A stretch of 64,000 nt of DNA, from positions 108,532 to 172,531 of the forward strand of contig JAQXBF010000011.1 of assembly GCA_029252555.1 (NCBI GenBank). The letters are read 5' to 3'. A model generated the notes under the pieces. That model ran no database searches and was not told the origin of the DNA. It saw only the letters and a program-made list of their open reading frames with translations. This DNA is from Porticoccaceae bacterium (GTDB lineage Bacteria > Pseudomonadota > Gammaproteobacteria > Pseudomonadales > Porticoccaceae). A program made the position numbers and the translations under genes. Positions 8,963 to 19,104 of this stretch are shown here, in pieces. Within the stretch, counting starts at the first letter, position 1; each line of letters starts with the position of its first letter.

Positions 8963-10030
8963 TTAACCACCGCGCCGCAATAGATAAAGCCCCACGGCAG
9001 CGCAGAAAAATACCGGCAGCAACACCGCCAGCACAGGCGGAAAACCAAACACAATACTAAAGGGGCCAAGCATATCCTGAATAATTCTAAAGCTGACACC
9101 GATCACCACACCGATAAAGATGCGAAACCCCATGGTTGAGTCTCGCAGTGGCCCGAAGACAAAGGATATCCCAATCATAACTAGCCCAATGATCACCAGC
9201 GGCTGAAGCACTTTCGTCCAGAATGCCAGCTTGTATTGAGCATTATCGAGATTTTGCTGGTCGAGGAAATCAATATATTGGTGTAGGCTCGCTATCGACA
9301 GGGAGTCTGGCGGCAGAATATTCAGTGTCAACACCTCAGGGGTCAGTTCCGAATCCCAGCGCCTGGTAATTTGCTTATCGGTCTCAGTGCGGTCTTGTTC
9401 AAATCTGGTAATCGACACATTCTCTTCGACCCAAACATCCTCGGTAGCATTGTAAGTTGCTCTTGAAGAAAAACTCGCCTCCTGCAATCTGCGGTCATCG
9501 TCAAATTGAAAGCGGCTAACACCAAACAGCACACCACCGGGGAACACCGCATTAAAATGCATAAACTCCGTGCCCTCGTGATTCCAAAGCCCGGAAGAAG
9601 AATCTAGTGCTGAATCGCCTTTGCGCAGATACTCCCTGCGGCCGTCCGCCAACTGATCCAAGTAGGGAGAAAAGTACTCACCAATGGCCGCTGCCAGCAG
9701 CACAAATAGCAACACAGGCCTTATAACAAAGAACACAATACGCAACAGAGAGACACCAGAGGCGCGCATTACAATCACCTCACCATTGCTAGCCAGCATC
9801 CCCAGCCCAAAAAGACAGCCAATCAGGGAGGAGAACGCAATATATTCATAAATAGTAGAGGGCAGCTTGGTACCCACATAAACAAGCGCATCGGAAAACT
9901 GATAGTTATTTCTCGTATCTCCCGCTTCGTCGATAATCGCCGCGACCACATCCAAGCCCACCAGCACCAGCAGTGCCAAGGTAATGGAAAAGAAAATCGT
10001 GGTTCCCACATGTCGAGAAAGACGGCGCAT
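8963..10030 (-). CDS. lptG: LPS export ABC transporter permease LptG
   Basis: One of the two inner-membrane permeases of the LptB2FG machine that extracts lipopolysaccharide and drives it along the LptC-A-D bridge. 355 residues; architecture is three N-terminal helices, a large periplasmic beta-jellyroll (about residues 130-265, VWVEENVSITRF and similar strands) and three C-terminal helices. The N-terminus MRRLSRHVGTTIFFSITLALLVLVGLD is LptG-like. Its start overlaps the lptF stop (TAATG), so translation is coupled. Confidence 0.93.
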   Translation of the reverse strand: MRRLSRHVGTTIFFSITLALLVLVGLDVVAAIIDEAGDTRNNYQFSDALVYVGTKLPSTIYEYIAFSSLIGCLFGLGMLASNGEVIVMRASGVSLLRIVFFVIRPVLLFVLLAAAIGEYFSPYLDQLADGRREYLRKGDSALDSSSGLWNHEGTEFMHFNAVFPGGVLFGVSRFQFDDDRRLQEASFSSRATYNATEDVWVEENVSITRFEQDRTETDKQITRRWDSELTPEVLTLNILPPDSLSIASLHQYIDFLDQQNLDNAQYKLAFWTKVLQPLVIIGLVMIGISFVFGPLRDSTMGFRIFIGVVIGVSFRIIQDMLGPFSIVFGFPPVLAVLLPVFFCAAVGLYLLRRGG

Positions 10031-11157
10031 TAGGCTATTCCATCTTTTGCGTCAGCTTTAACTGGCAGTCGTTGCGCTATCGCTGTCTTAATCTTGCCCC
10101 AGCCCAACAACAGAAAAGCAATGGCCAGAAACAACAGATGCACCGGCAGTAATGTCACTCCGATAGGCACAGAACCTGACTCCAGTGCCCCACGCATTGC
10201 ATTGAGCATCACCAAATAGGCGAAATAAAGCATCACCGCCGGCAACACCTTGGCATATCGACCCTGCCGCGGATCGGTGCGGCTTAAGGGTACCGCCAAC
10301 AGGGTTACGATAAGCACCATTACTGGAATGGACAGCCGCCACTGCAGGGCCGCCTGATGCTTTATATTCTCTGAGCCAATCAATTCACTGGTAGGCAGAG
10401 CATTAATTTCTAGATCTTCTTTAATACCCTCAGGTTTTTCCAATCGAGAGCCGTATTCCTCGAATTGAGTAATCTGGTACTCAGGGCTACCAGGCACACC
10501 TTCAACTCGGTAGCCCTTGTCCAGAACCAAGTAACGATCAGTGCCATCTTCAGTCTTTTGCTGCCTGCCCCGCTCCGCAACCACCAATACCAACCTGCTA
10601 TCAAATGCCTCTGAAGAACCAGCAGTAACGGCCAGAAACACATTTTCTAGTTCCTGCTCTTCGTTAACCTTCTCGGCATAGGTCACCCCTTTGCCGCCAC
10701 GCAAGGTATAAAACTTTTTAGGGGTTAGCTTATCTAGCTCAGTCTTTTCTTCCTGCGCCGCAAAAATAGTCTCTGCCTTGGCCATGCCAGAAGGCGAAAC
10801 CAACAGGCTTAACCACCCCACAACCAACGCCAGTAAAACCGCAACCACCCCTGTATAGCCGAGTAATTGCCCTTCAGAGATGCCGCAAGCCTTGAGCACA
10901 GATATCTCGTTCTCAATATAAAAACGGCCAAAGGAGAGCAGAATCGCCAGAAAGAATGCCAGGGGTAATGTCAGCTCAAGAAAGCCGGGAATCCGGTAGC
11001 CAATCACCGCAAAGATAACACCGGGCTCCAAGTTACCTGCCACCGCATTGGCCAGATACTTCACAAAGCGACCGCTAATAAGCACCATCAGTAAAACAAT
11101 ACAGACGGCGAAAGTCGCGGACAGAATTTCCCGGCTCAGGTAGCGGAAAATAATCAA
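10030..11157 (-). CDS. lptF: LPS export ABC transporter permease LptF
   Basis: Partner permease of LptG in the LptB2FG exporter. 375 residues with N-terminal IIFRYLSREILSATFAV, six transmembrane helices in a 3+3 layout and a periplasmic jellyroll domain in the middle (about residues 130-270). The family hallmark AKAETIFAAQEEKTELDKL segment and the second membrane block IPVMVLIVTLLAVPLSRTDPRQGRYAK are evident. First gene of the lptF-lptG pair, divergent from pepA, the conserved gammaproteobacterial order. Confidence 0.94.
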   Translation of the reverse strand: MIIFRYLSREILSATFAVCIVLLMVLISGRFVKYLANAVAGNLEPGVIFAVIGYRIPGFLELTLPLAFFLAILLSFGRFYIENEISVLKACGISEGQLLGYTGVVAVLLALVVGWLSLLVSPSGMAKAETIFAAQEEKTELDKLTPKKFYTLRGGKGVTYAEKVNEEQELENVFLAVTAGSSEAFDSRLVLVVAERGRQQKTEDGTDRYLVLDKGYRVEGVPGSPEYQITQFEEYGSRLEKPEGIKEDLEINALPTSELIGSENIKHQAALQWRLSIPVMVLIVTLLAVPLSRTDPRQGRYAKVLPAVMLYFAYLVMLNAMRGALESGSVPIGVTLLPVHLLFLAIAFLLLGWGKIKTAIAQRLPVKADAKDGIA

Positions 11158-11161
11158 AGTA

Positions 11162-11189
11162 TTGGACTTACAGCTATTGGGCGTAATGA
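11162..11189 (+). promoter_or_regulatory. Candidate sigma-70 promoter for pepA
   Basis: TTGGAC at 11162-11167 and TAATGA at 11184-11189, 16 bp apart, lie about 55 bp before the chosen pepA start, in the short gap between the divergent lptF and pepA. The -35 matches five of six consensus bases loosely and the -10 is weak; pattern match only. Confidence 0.35.
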
Positions 11190-11242
11190 CACGGAATGGT
11201 ATCCTTCGTGAGCTATTTTACTCAAACAATCTTGGAGCTAAC

Positions 11243-12700
11243 ATGGATTTTACTGCATCTTCCGCTAGCCTGTTAAACATTAAGGCGGATTCTCTCATTC
11301 TCGCGACCGGCTCACAACTGCAAAACAGTGCGGCCGAACTCGATAAATCCCTAGATGGGGCCATTTCATCACTGGTAAAAGCAGGTGATTTCAGCGGCAA
11401 AGCTGGCCAGTCACTGGTGATCCATATTCCAGGTGCTTCGGGTAAACGTATAATTCTGGTAGGTACCGATGGAGCCACCACCGCTCAGCAGCAGATCAAA
11501 GTGATTGAGGCCGGTGCCTCCGCCCTGCTAAAAACAGCCAGCACCAAAGCGGTCTGGGCCGGTGAAGGCCTTTCCGATGACGCAGAGTGGGAAGCCAGCA
11601 TAGTTGCACGAAGCGTACAAACTGCCAGCTACAAATATGACAGCGGCAAAAAAGCCAAGCCGCAAAAACTAAAATCAGTGACCTACTGGGCCAGCAGTAA
11701 AGCAGGTGCAAACGCCGCGAAAAAAGGCTTGGCCTATGGTGTCTCTGTGGGCAATGGCATGAACACTGCCCGGCAGCTGGGCAATCTGCCCGCCAATATA
11801 TGCACCCCTACTTACTTAGCTAACCAAGCAAAAGCACTGGCCAAAGGTCAGGGAAAAGTGACCACCACTGTGCTTACTGAAGCGGAAATGAAGAAACTGA
11901 AAATGGGCTCATTGCTCTCAGTTTCTGCCGGTAGCGACCAGCCAGCCAAGCTGATTGTGATCAAATATCAAGGCACCAAAGCCAGCGTTGCACCAGTGGT
12001 ACTGGTAGGCAAGGCCGTGACCTTCGACACTGGTGGCATCAGCCTTAAGCCAGGCGGCGGCATGGATGAAATGAAATACGATATGTGTGGCGGTGCCTCA
12101 GTGATGGGCGTAATGAATGCTCTGATTGAAAATCAGCTGCCAGTCAATGTGGTGGGTATTATTCCCGCGACTGAAAATATGCCCAATGGCCAAGCTACCA
12201 AACCCGGTGATGTTGTTACCAGCATGTCGGGCCAAACCATTGAAATATTAAACACCGATGCCGAGGGCCGCTTGATTCTCTGCGATGCCCTAACCTATGC
12301 CGGCCGCTTTAAGCCAGATACCGTTATTGATATCGCCACGTTGACCGGTGCCGTGATTGGCGCACTGGGCAAAGTAACCGCAGGCCTGTTATCCAATGAT
12401 GATGAGCTGGCCGAAGCACTGCTTGCCAGTGGCACTAAAAGTGGCGATCGCGCTTGGCGCATGCCTCTGTGGGAAGAGTACGACGAGCTGCTCAAGAGCA
12501 ACTTTGCCGATATGGCGAATATTGGTGGGCCTCAAGCCGGCACCATTACCGCAGCCTGTTTCCTGGCTCGCTTCACTTTAAAATATAAGTGGGCACACCT
12601 GGATGTGGCCGGCACTGCATGGGTCTCCGGCGCACAAAAAGGTGCTACCGGTCGCCCAGTGCCTATCCTGATGGAATATATTCGTAGCAAAGCTTCTTAA
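11243..12700 (+). CDS. pepA: Leucyl aminopeptidase (M17 family)
   Basis: Cytosolic hexameric di-metal exopeptidase; in some relatives also a DNA-binding recombination accessory protein. The C-terminal catalytic domain has VTFDTGGISLKPGGGMDEMK with the metal and catalytic residues, the CGGASVMG segment and the M17 signature NTDAEGRL. The reading frame is open from 11162, but ATG at 11243 (485 residues) is preferred because GGAG lies 6 bp upstream and the protein then begins MDFTASSASLLNIKADSLIL, as in the family. It diverges from lptF and precedes holC, the normal neighbourhood. Confidence 0.95.
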   Translation: MDFTASSASLLNIKADSLILATGSQLQNSAAELDKSLDGAISSLVKAGDFSGKAGQSLVIHIPGASGKRIILVGTDGATTAQQQIKVIEAGASALLKTASTKAVWAGEGLSDDAEWEASIVARSVQTASYKYDSGKKAKPQKLKSVTYWASSKAGANAAKKGLAYGVSVGNGMNTARQLGNLPANICTPTYLANQAKALAKGQGKVTTTVLTEAEMKKLKMGSLLSVSAGSDQPAKLIVIKYQGTKASVAPVVLVGKAVTFDTGGISLKPGGGMDEMKYDMCGGASVMGVMNALIENQLPVNVVGIIPATENMPNGQATKPGDVVTSMSGQTIEILNTDAEGRLILCDALTYAGRFKPDTVIDIATLTGAVIGALGKVTAGLLSNDDELAEALLASGTKSGDRAWRMPLWEEYDELLKSNFADMANIGGPQAGTITAACFLARFTLKYKWAHLDVAGTAWVSGAQKGATGRPVPILMEYIRSKAS

Positions 12701-12736
12701 AATAGTACTTAAAAAAAAGACAGCGGAATATAACCA

Positions 12737-13165
12737 GTGACCAGCGTTTCATTTTATAAATTGGCAGGCGACCAACAGGTTGCCCTTGCGCTCGCCTGCC
12801 AATTAATTCAGAAATCCCTAAAAATGAACCAGCAGGTTTTATGCCTGGTGCCAGACAATGCCGTTGCCCAGCAGCTCGACGAAAAACTCTGGGGCTTTCA
12901 ATCCACCGCCTTTGTACCCCATGCACTGGGGGTAGATAACGCACCAGTAGCCATCAGTATTGATAAAGTACCGGGCGACCATCACCAGATATTGATCAAC
13001 CTGCAGGCAGAGATTCCCACCTGGTTTAGTCGCTTTGATCGCGTGGTAGAAATTATTTACCCAGAGCCAGCCTATGAGCAGGCCAAGCGCGACAACTTCA
13101 AATTCTATAAAGAGCGAGGCTATGCCCTGAGCTTTCACGACCTCAGTGATAAGACAATCCAGTGA
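12737..13165 (+). CDS. holC: DNA polymerase III chi subunit
   Basis: Clamp-loader accessory subunit that contacts single-strand-binding protein through its C-terminal surface. 142 residues; starts with GTG at 12737. It begins VSFYKLAGDQQVALALACQLIQKS and contains VLCLVPDNAVAQQLDEKLW (residues about 33-51) and FDRVVEIIYPEPAYEQAKRDNFKFYKERGY, the recognised HolC pattern. Its location between pepA and valS is typical. Its end overlaps the next gene by GTGA. Confidence 0.92.
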   Translation: MTSVSFYKLAGDQQVALALACQLIQKSLKMNQQVLCLVPDNAVAQQLDEKLWGFQSTAFVPHALGVDNAPVAISIDKVPGDHHQILINLQAEIPTWFSRFDRVVEIIYPEPAYEQAKRDNFKFYKERGYALSFHDLSDKTIQ

Positions 13166-13617
13166 GTGACGACCAAGACACCAGCGATATTGGTAGTACT
13201 AAAGCAGAGCATTCTTACTATGAAGGGCTACTTGAAGAACTCTACACTGTGCAAAAAAATCTGCTCCACGAAGGCCAGCAAGATAGCCCAGCTGAAACAG
13301 CGGCAGCAGAACTCGACCTCACGTCCAACGACATCGATGAAGACTTTGATAGCCTTAAAATCCCTATCCTCACCCAGTCATTAAACCGCGAAATAGACCT
13401 AGAGCACGCTACCCGCAAAATCTTCGACGAGGCGCAGCACCATCTCTTTGAAAAGGGTGCAGAGGGGCTAGAGCCCGATGGTAATCTCCCAGTGGATGAA
13501 GAGCAGGTCAACGCCATCGTCAACAAACTAATGACCCGTCTGCGGCCCAAAGTTGAGCATCTACTGCGGAACAAAATTCGCAGTAAAGTAATCGAGCGTT
13601 TTAATCAGCAGAACTAG
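13162..13617 (+). CDS. Small acidic conserved protein between holC and valS
   Basis: 151 residues, no catalytic motif recognised. It starts with GTG inside the holC stop (GTGA overlap), so is translationally coupled. The N-terminal two thirds is acidic and probably disordered (SDDQDTSDIGSTKAE, NDIDEDFDSLKIP); the C-terminus is basic-amphipathic and looks helical (NAIVNKLMTRLRPKVEHLL, RNKIRSKVIERFNQQN). A comparable small gene is frequent at this position in related genomes as far as I recall, but no function can be assigned. Confidence 0.75.
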   Translation: MSDDQDTSDIGSTKAEHSYYEGLLEELYTVQKNLLHEGQQDSPAETAAAELDLTSNDIDEDFDSLKIPILTQSLNREIDLEHATRKIFDEAQHHLFEKGAEGLEPDGNLPVDEEQVNAIVNKLMTRLRPKVEHLLRNKIRSKVIERFNQQN

Positions 13618-13637
13618 CCCCAAAAGCCTCCAGCCTC

Positions 13638-13643
13638 TATAAT
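13638..13643 (+). promoter_or_regulatory. Candidate -10 element upstream of valS
   Basis: A perfect TATAAT lies 46 bp before the valS start in the 72-bp gap after the preceding gene. No convincing -35 is found 16-18 bp upstream, so it is only a candidate. Confidence 0.25.
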
Positions 13644-13689
13644 CTGCGGCTACCGAAAATCAGCCTTATTTGAATAACCGAGCTCAGTA

Positions 13690-16578
13690 ATGGAAAAAAC
13701 ATTTGCCCCCCAAGAGATAGAAACTAAATGGTATAAAACTTGGGAAGACCGCGGTTATTTTTCCCCTGAGGCGGGAAGCGACAAAGATGCCTACAGCATT
13801 ATTATTCCACCGCCCAATGTCACTGGTAGCCTCCATATAGGCCACGCATTGCAGCATGGCATTATGGATGCCCTGACCAGATACAACCGCATGAAAGGCA
13901 AAAATGCGCTGTGGCAAGTGGGCAGTGACCACGCCGGCATCGCTACCCAGATGGTTGTTGAGCGCAAACTAGCCGCCGAGGGCCAGCCTGGCCGCGAAGA
14001 ACTGGGGCGGGAAAAATTTATAGCCAAGACATGGGAGTGGAAAGAAGAGTCTGGCGATACCATTATGCGCCAGATGCGCCGACTCGGTAACAGCGTCGAC
14101 TGGAATACCGAGCGCTTCACCATGGACGATGGCTTCTACAAAGGCGTACAAGAAGCCTTTGTGCGCCTGCATGCCGATGGCCTGATTTATCGCGGCAAGC
14201 GCCTGGTTAACTGGGACCCCAAACTACACACCGCCATCTCCGATCTTGAAGTTGAAAACCGCGAAGTTAAAGGCAAGATGTGGAACCTGCGCTATCCACT
14301 GGCCGCTGGTGTAAAAACATTAGATGGCAAAGACTATATTGTTGTCGCCACCACCAGACCAGAAACATTGCTGGGAGACACCGGCATTGCGGTCAACCCG
14401 GAAGATCCAAGATACGCCAACCTGATTGGCCAGCATGTGGCTTTACCCTTGGCAGGCAGGCTGATTCCAATCGTTGCCGACGAACATGCCAATATGGGAA
14501 AAGGCACAGGCTGCGTAAAAATTACCCCTGCCCACGACTTCAATGACTACCAAGTAGGCCAGCGCCACAAACTGCCCATGGTTAATATCCTCACCATGAA
14601 CGCCGACATTCGCCAGACCGCGGAATGTGTGAATAGCGACGGGAGCGACAACGACGAAATGGATAACAGCTTGCCCGAGAAATATCAGGGCATGGAGCGC
14701 TTTGCCGCGCGCCGACAAATTGTGACCGATATGGACGCCCTCGGCTTGCTAGAAGAGATTGAAGAAAACGATATGACCGTGCCCTACGGTGACCGTGGCG
14801 GGGTGGTTATCGAGCCCATGCTCACCAACCAATGGTATGTGGACGCCAAAAAACTGGCCGGCCCCGCCATTGAAGCCGTGGAAGATGGCCGCATTAAATT
14901 CGTGCCCCAGCAGTACGAAAATATGTACTTCTCCTGGATGCATAATATCCAAGACTGGTGCATCTCACGCCAGCTGTGGTGGGGGCATCGTATCCCCGCC
15001 TGGTATGACGAAGCCGGCAAAGCCTATGTGGGCACCAGCGAAGACGATGTGCGCACCAAATACGACCTCGGGAATATTGCCCTTCACCAGGACGATGATG
15101 TGCTGGATACCTGGTTCTCCGCTGCTCTTTGGACCTTTGGTACATTGGGCTGGCCCGAGCAAACTGAACGCCTAAAAACCTTCCACCCCACCGATGTACT
15201 GGTGACCGGCTTTGATATTATTTTCTTCTGGGTGGCGCGCATGATCATGATGAGCATGCACCTGATCAAAGACGAAAACGGCGAGTCCGAAGTGCCGTTT
15301 AAAACCGTGTATGTCACCGGTCTCATCCGTGACGAGCAGGGTCAAAAAATGTCCAAATCGAAAGGCAATGTGCTCGACCCCTTGGATATGATCGATGGCA
15401 TTGATATTGAGTCGCTACTGGAAAAACGCACTGGCAATATGATGCAGCCGCAACAGGCAGCCAAGATTGCTAGCCGCACCAGGAAACAATTCCCCGGCGG
15501 CATAGAGGCACACGGAGCAGATGCATTGCGCTTCACCCTCTGCGCACTGGCATCCACTGGCCGCGATATTAACTGGGATATGAAGCGCCTCGAAGGCTAC
15601 AGAAACTTCTGCAACAAGATATGGAATGCCTCTCGCTATGTGCTGATGAATGCGCAAGGGGAACAGGGCGCACTAGACTGCGGCCAAGACAACTCGACAG
15701 ATTACAAACTAACTCTGGCCGACCGCTGGATCATCTCGCGCCTGCAATCCGCGGAAACCGAAGTCACCGCCGCCATCAACAGCTATAGGTTCGATCTAGC
15801 GGCACAGGCCCTTTATGACTTTGTGTGGAATGAATACTGCGACTGGTATCTGGAACTGTCTAAGCCCGTACTCTGGGACGAAAACGGCAACTCCGCCATT
15901 CAAAAAGGTACCAGACGCACATTAGTGCGCGTATTAGAAGCCATCTTGCGACTAGCCCACCCCATGCTGCCCTTTATCACCGAAGAGATCTGGCAAAATA
16001 TTGCGCCATTGGCAGGCATAGCATTAAACCCAGAGGGCGACACCATTATGTTGCAGCCCTTCCCTATCCCTGAGCAATCCAAAGTGGATACCGAGGCAGA
16101 TGCCGATATCGACTGGGTTAAAAATGTCATCGTTGGCGTGCGCAATGTACGCGGTGAAATGAATATTTCTCCGGCCAAAGATTTACCGATTTACCTAACC
16201 CGAGGGGATGCGACCGCCAAACGCCGTTTAGACGAGAACCGTCAGTTCCTAAGTAAGTTAGCTAACCTAGAATCTATTACCTGGTTAGATAACCCCGCCG
16301 ACGCACCATTGTGTGCGACCGCACTGGCCGGCGAATTGGAAATACTTGTCCCTATGGCAGGGCTAATTGATGTTGAAGCAGAGCTAGCGCGCCTAGACCG
16401 TGAAATAGAAAGAATTGGCATAGAAGCCAAGAAACTAGTAGGCAAACTAGGCAACCCGAAATTTGCCGACAACGCCCCCGCCGAAGTGGTGGCCAAAGAA
16501 CGTGTAAAACTCGAGGACTTTGAAGGCTCTTTATCTCAGCTACAAGAGAAACGCAGCGCCATAGCAGAGATGGCATAA
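13690..16578 (+). CDS. valS: Valyl-tRNA synthetase
   Basis: Class I aminoacyl-tRNA synthetase that charges tRNA-Val and edits mischarged Thr. 962 residues (E. coli 951). The HIGH motif occurs as [18 protein letters not shown] (about residues 39-56) and the KMSKS loop as [10 protein letters not shown] (about residues 550-559). The editing CP1 domain ([19 protein letters not shown]) and a C-terminal coiled coil ([22 protein letters not shown]) are present. It follows holC and the acidic gene, the usual order, and ends 11 bp before rep. Confidence 0.98.
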   Translation: MEKTFAPQEIETKWYKTWEDRGYFSPEAGSDKDAYSIIIPPPNVTGSLHIGHALQHGIMDALTRYNRMKGKNALWQVGSDHAGIATQMVVERKLAAEGQPGREELGREKFIAKTWEWKEESGDTIMRQMRRLGNSVDWNTERFTMDDGFYKGVQEAFVRLHADGLIYRGKRLVNWDPKLHTAISDLEVENREVKGKMWNLRYPLAAGVKTLDGKDYIVVATTRPETLLGDTGIAVNPEDPRYANLIGQHVALPLAGRLIPIVADEHANMGKGTGCVKITPAHDFNDYQVGQRHKLPMVNILTMNADIRQTAECVNSDGSDNDEMDNSLPEKYQGMERFAARRQIVTDMDALGLLEEIEENDMTVPYGDRGGVVIEPMLTNQWYVDAKKLAGPAIEAVEDGRIKFVPQQYENMYFSWMHNIQDWCISRQLWWGHRIPAWYDEAGKAYVGTSEDDVRTKYDLGNIALHQDDDVLDTWFSAALWTFGTLGWPEQTERLKTFHPTDVLVTGFDIIFFWVARMIMMSMHLIKDENGESEVPFKTVYVTGLIRDEQGQKMSKSKGNVLDPLDMIDGIDIESLLEKRTGNMMQPQQAAKIASRTRKQFPGGIEAHGADALRFTLCALASTGRDINWDMKRLEGYRNFCNKIWNASRYVLMNAQGEQGALDCGQDNSTDYKLTLADRWIISRLQSAETEVTAAINSYRFDLAAQALYDFVWNEYCDWYLELSKPVLWDENGNSAIQKGTRRTLVRVLEAILRLAHPMLPFITEEIWQNIAPLAGIALNPEGDTIMLQPFPIPEQSKVDTEADADIDWVKNVIVGVRNVRGEMNISPAKDLPIYLTRGDATAKRRLDENRQFLSKLANLESITWLDNPADAPLCATALAGELEILVPMAGLIDVEAELARLDREIERIGIEAKKLVGKLGNPKFADNAPAEVVAKERVKLEDFEGSLSQLQEKRSAIAEMA

Positions 16579-16589
16579 GTCGTTAACTA

Positions 16590-18623
16590 ATGGCCCAAAA
16601 TCTCAACCCTCAACAGCAGGCTGCGCTGAAATATATCGATGGCCCGCTGCTAGTATTAGCTGGCGCTGGCAGTGGTAAAACCAGCGTAATCACCCGCAAA
16701 ATTGCCTACCTGGTGGAAGACTGTGGCATTGCTGCGCGCAATATCGCCGCCGTAACCTTCACCAACAAAGCCGCCCGAGAAATGAAAGCCCGCATTGGGA
16801 CATTACTCCCCAAAGAAAAAGCCGTGGGGCTTAAAGTTTCGACCTTCCACAATCTGGGCCTTACCATTATTCGTACCGAGATCAAAGCCTTAGGCTTTCG
16901 CACCGGCTTCTCCATTCTCGACCAAGAAGACTGCCGCAAACTAATCAAAGAACTGCTAGTGCGCCGCACCGAGTTAGATGAAAAGTTAATCGACACTGCC
17001 CAGAACACTATCTCCAACTGGAAGAACTCATTACTAGAACCAGGCCATGCCATAGGCGCAGCCAACAGCACTGGCGAGCAAGGCATAGCTCTGCTCTATG
17101 AGCGCTATCAAAGAGCTCTAAAAGCCTATAACGCCGTGGACTTTGACGACCTGATAATGACCCCAGTGCTAATGTTCCGACAGCAGCCAGAGATACTGGC
17201 CAAATGGCAAAAGCGCATTCGATACTTACTAGTAGACGAATACCAGGATACCAACCTGGCCCAGTACGAGCTGGTCAAAACATTGGTCAATGAAAAACAG
17301 GCACTCACCGTAGTGGGCGATGACGACCAATCGATATATGCCTGGCGCGGTGCCAGACCGGAAAACCTCATGCAGTTGCAGGAAGACTTCCCTGCCCTAA
17401 ATATCATTAAACTAGAGCAGAACTATCGCTCTACAGGGCGTATCCTTAAAGCGGCCAACACATTAATAGACAACAACCCCCACCTCATCAGCAAAGCATT
17501 GTGGAGTGAACTAGGTCCCGGCGACCCACTGCGTTTTATCAGCAGCGAAAACGAAGAATTCGAATGCGAACGCGTGGTTAATGAAATTATCGATATGCGC
17601 CTAAAACGCCGCTGCAAATACAGCGACTTTGCCGTGCTCTACCGAGGAAACTACCAAGCCAAGCTAGTAGAGATAAAACTGCAATCGCAGAACATTCCCT
17701 ACGAGATGACCGGCGGCCAATCCTTTTATGCCAAAACCGAAATCAAAGATGTGATGGCCTACCTACGTTTAATTATTAACCCCTCAGATGACAATGCACT
17801 GCTGCGCATTATCAACACCCCACGACGCCAGATTGGCCCCACCACCTTAGAAAAACTCGGTGAATACGCCAACCAGCGCCAACTATCACTCTACAACGCG
17901 ATAGATGAAGCCGGCCTAAATGCCACCATGCCCGCCAACAATTTAGAGCGCCTAAAACGCTTTAAACACTGGATACAAAGCATTAACAGAAATGTGTACA
18001 ACGGCAGCCCAATGGCCGCTATCAATGAAATGCTCGATGACGCCGACTACCAAGGCTGGCTGCAGCAAAATGCCAGCAATGATCATGTGGCCCAAAAGCG
18101 CTGGGAAAATGTACAGTTTTTACTCTCCCAATTGGCTCAGGTTATTAAGAGCGACGAAGAAGAAAATGAAATCGAAAATGGCGACAGCAGAATTGAAAAT
18201 GCGATTGCCAAACTTACTCTACGAGATCTGCTAGATCGCGAACAAGAAGAATCTGCCGGCGACAAAGTTCAGTTAATGACATTGCACGCCGCCAAGGGTT
18301 TGGAGTTTTTGCATGTATTTATGATTGGCATGGAAGAAGATATTCTGCCTCATAAAAACAGTGTTGAAGGTGGCCAGATAGAAGAAGAGCGACGGCTGGC
18401 CTATGTGGGTATTACCCGAGCACAACAGACATTGACGATGACCAGTGCCCAGCAGCGAACGCAGTTTGGTGAGACATCGACTACCACACCTAGTCGATTT
18501 GTGGATGAGCTGCCAGACGGTGATTTGGTAAGAATAGGCGGTCAACATGGGCAAATTAGTACAGAGGAAAATCAGTTAAAAGGCGAGGAATCTTTGGCTG
18601 CTTTGAAGGAGCTATTTAAGTAG
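16590..18623 (+). CDS. rep: ATP-dependent DNA helicase Rep (UvrD/Rep family)
   Basis: Superfamily 1A 3'-5' helicase that clears proteins ahead of replication forks. 677 residues (E. coli Rep 673). Begins LNPQQQAALKYIDGPLLVLAG, Walker A AGAGSGKTSVI (residues about 23-33), motif Ia AVTFTNKAAREMK, motif II LLVDEYQDTN, motif III VVGDDDQSIYAWRGA, motif IV NYRSTGRIL, and C-terminal VQLMTLHAAKGLEF and RRLAYVGITRAQ. It is the last core gene before the catabolic island. Confidence 0.94.
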   Translation: MAQNLNPQQQAALKYIDGPLLVLAGAGSGKTSVITRKIAYLVEDCGIAARNIAAVTFTNKAAREMKARIGTLLPKEKAVGLKVSTFHNLGLTIIRTEIKALGFRTGFSILDQEDCRKLIKELLVRRTELDEKLIDTAQNTISNWKNSLLEPGHAIGAANSTGEQGIALLYERYQRALKAYNAVDFDDLIMTPVLMFRQQPEILAKWQKRIRYLLVDEYQDTNLAQYELVKTLVNEKQALTVVGDDDQSIYAWRGARPENLMQLQEDFPALNIIKLEQNYRSTGRILKAANTLIDNNPHLISKALWSELGPGDPLRFISSENEEFECERVVNEIIDMRLKRRCKYSDFAVLYRGNYQAKLVEIKLQSQNIPYEMTGGQSFYAKTEIKDVMAYLRLIINPSDDNALLRIINTPRRQIGPTTLEKLGEYANQRQLSLYNAIDEAGLNATMPANNLERLKRFKHWIQSINRNVYNGSPMAAINEMLDDADYQGWLQQNASNDHVAQKRWENVQFLLSQLAQVIKSDEEENEIENGDSRIENAIAKLTLRDLLDREQEESAGDKVQLMTLHAAKGLEFLHVFMIGMEEDILPHKNSVEGGQIEEERRLAYVGITRAQQTLTMTSAQQRTQFGETSTTTPSRFVDELPDGDLVRIGGQHGQISTEENQLKGEESLAALKELFK

Positions 18624-19104
18624 AAGGTTAATCCACTTGTTGATTCGCAGAACGGGCATTTTTCCGTTATCGGTGCTGGTAACCATCACTTTGTCCCTAA
18701 TCACAAATAACTCTTTGAGGTCTCAAGCCAAAGCAGCAGAATAAGACGATCTTTTTTTGCAGCTAGCTTACCTTTCATCTTCCAAATAACTTAAATTATT
18801 TCGGTTTTATTTTTCCTTAATCTAGAGTCGATAGAACTCGTCAAGAATGAGAAATTTTCCCATCGCGCTCTCCAAACCAAATCCTGAACAATCGTCAGGA
18901 ACGGCTAGTCATTGTCTTCTGCATAAGCAACAGTTATTAAACGCTTTAAACTTCACTAGCAGGATAGTTAGTACCCATGCACGCTTAGTTCTGTATCATC
19001 ATAGTAAGTTTGTGTCTATTTCATACTTCAGGCTAAACATCTTAAGCAAACGTCAGCACTCAGGTTCCATACATTTAACAGGTTTATCTCTAAGGAAAAT
19101 ATAT
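18624..19104. other. Gene-poor boundary between rep and the catabolic island
   Basis: About 480 bp without a convincing gene. An open frame continues upstream of the aldehyde dehydrogenase to 18847 but lacks ribosome-site support and family similarity. A short AACGG/CCGTT hairpin lies at 18651-18668 and a run of seven T at about 18751; neither is a convincing terminator. No tRNA, direct repeat or integrase remnant is visible, so this is simply where core gene order stops. Confidence 0.6.

Noticed and set aside
13791..15657. Several long open frames on the minus strand inside valS
   Set aside because: They are antisense shadows of valS; no similarity, no ribosome sites.
18847..19104. N-terminal extension of the aldehyde dehydrogenase (86 residues)
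   Set aside because: No ribosome site at 18847, no family similarity; ATG 19105 has AAGGA and a family-typical start.
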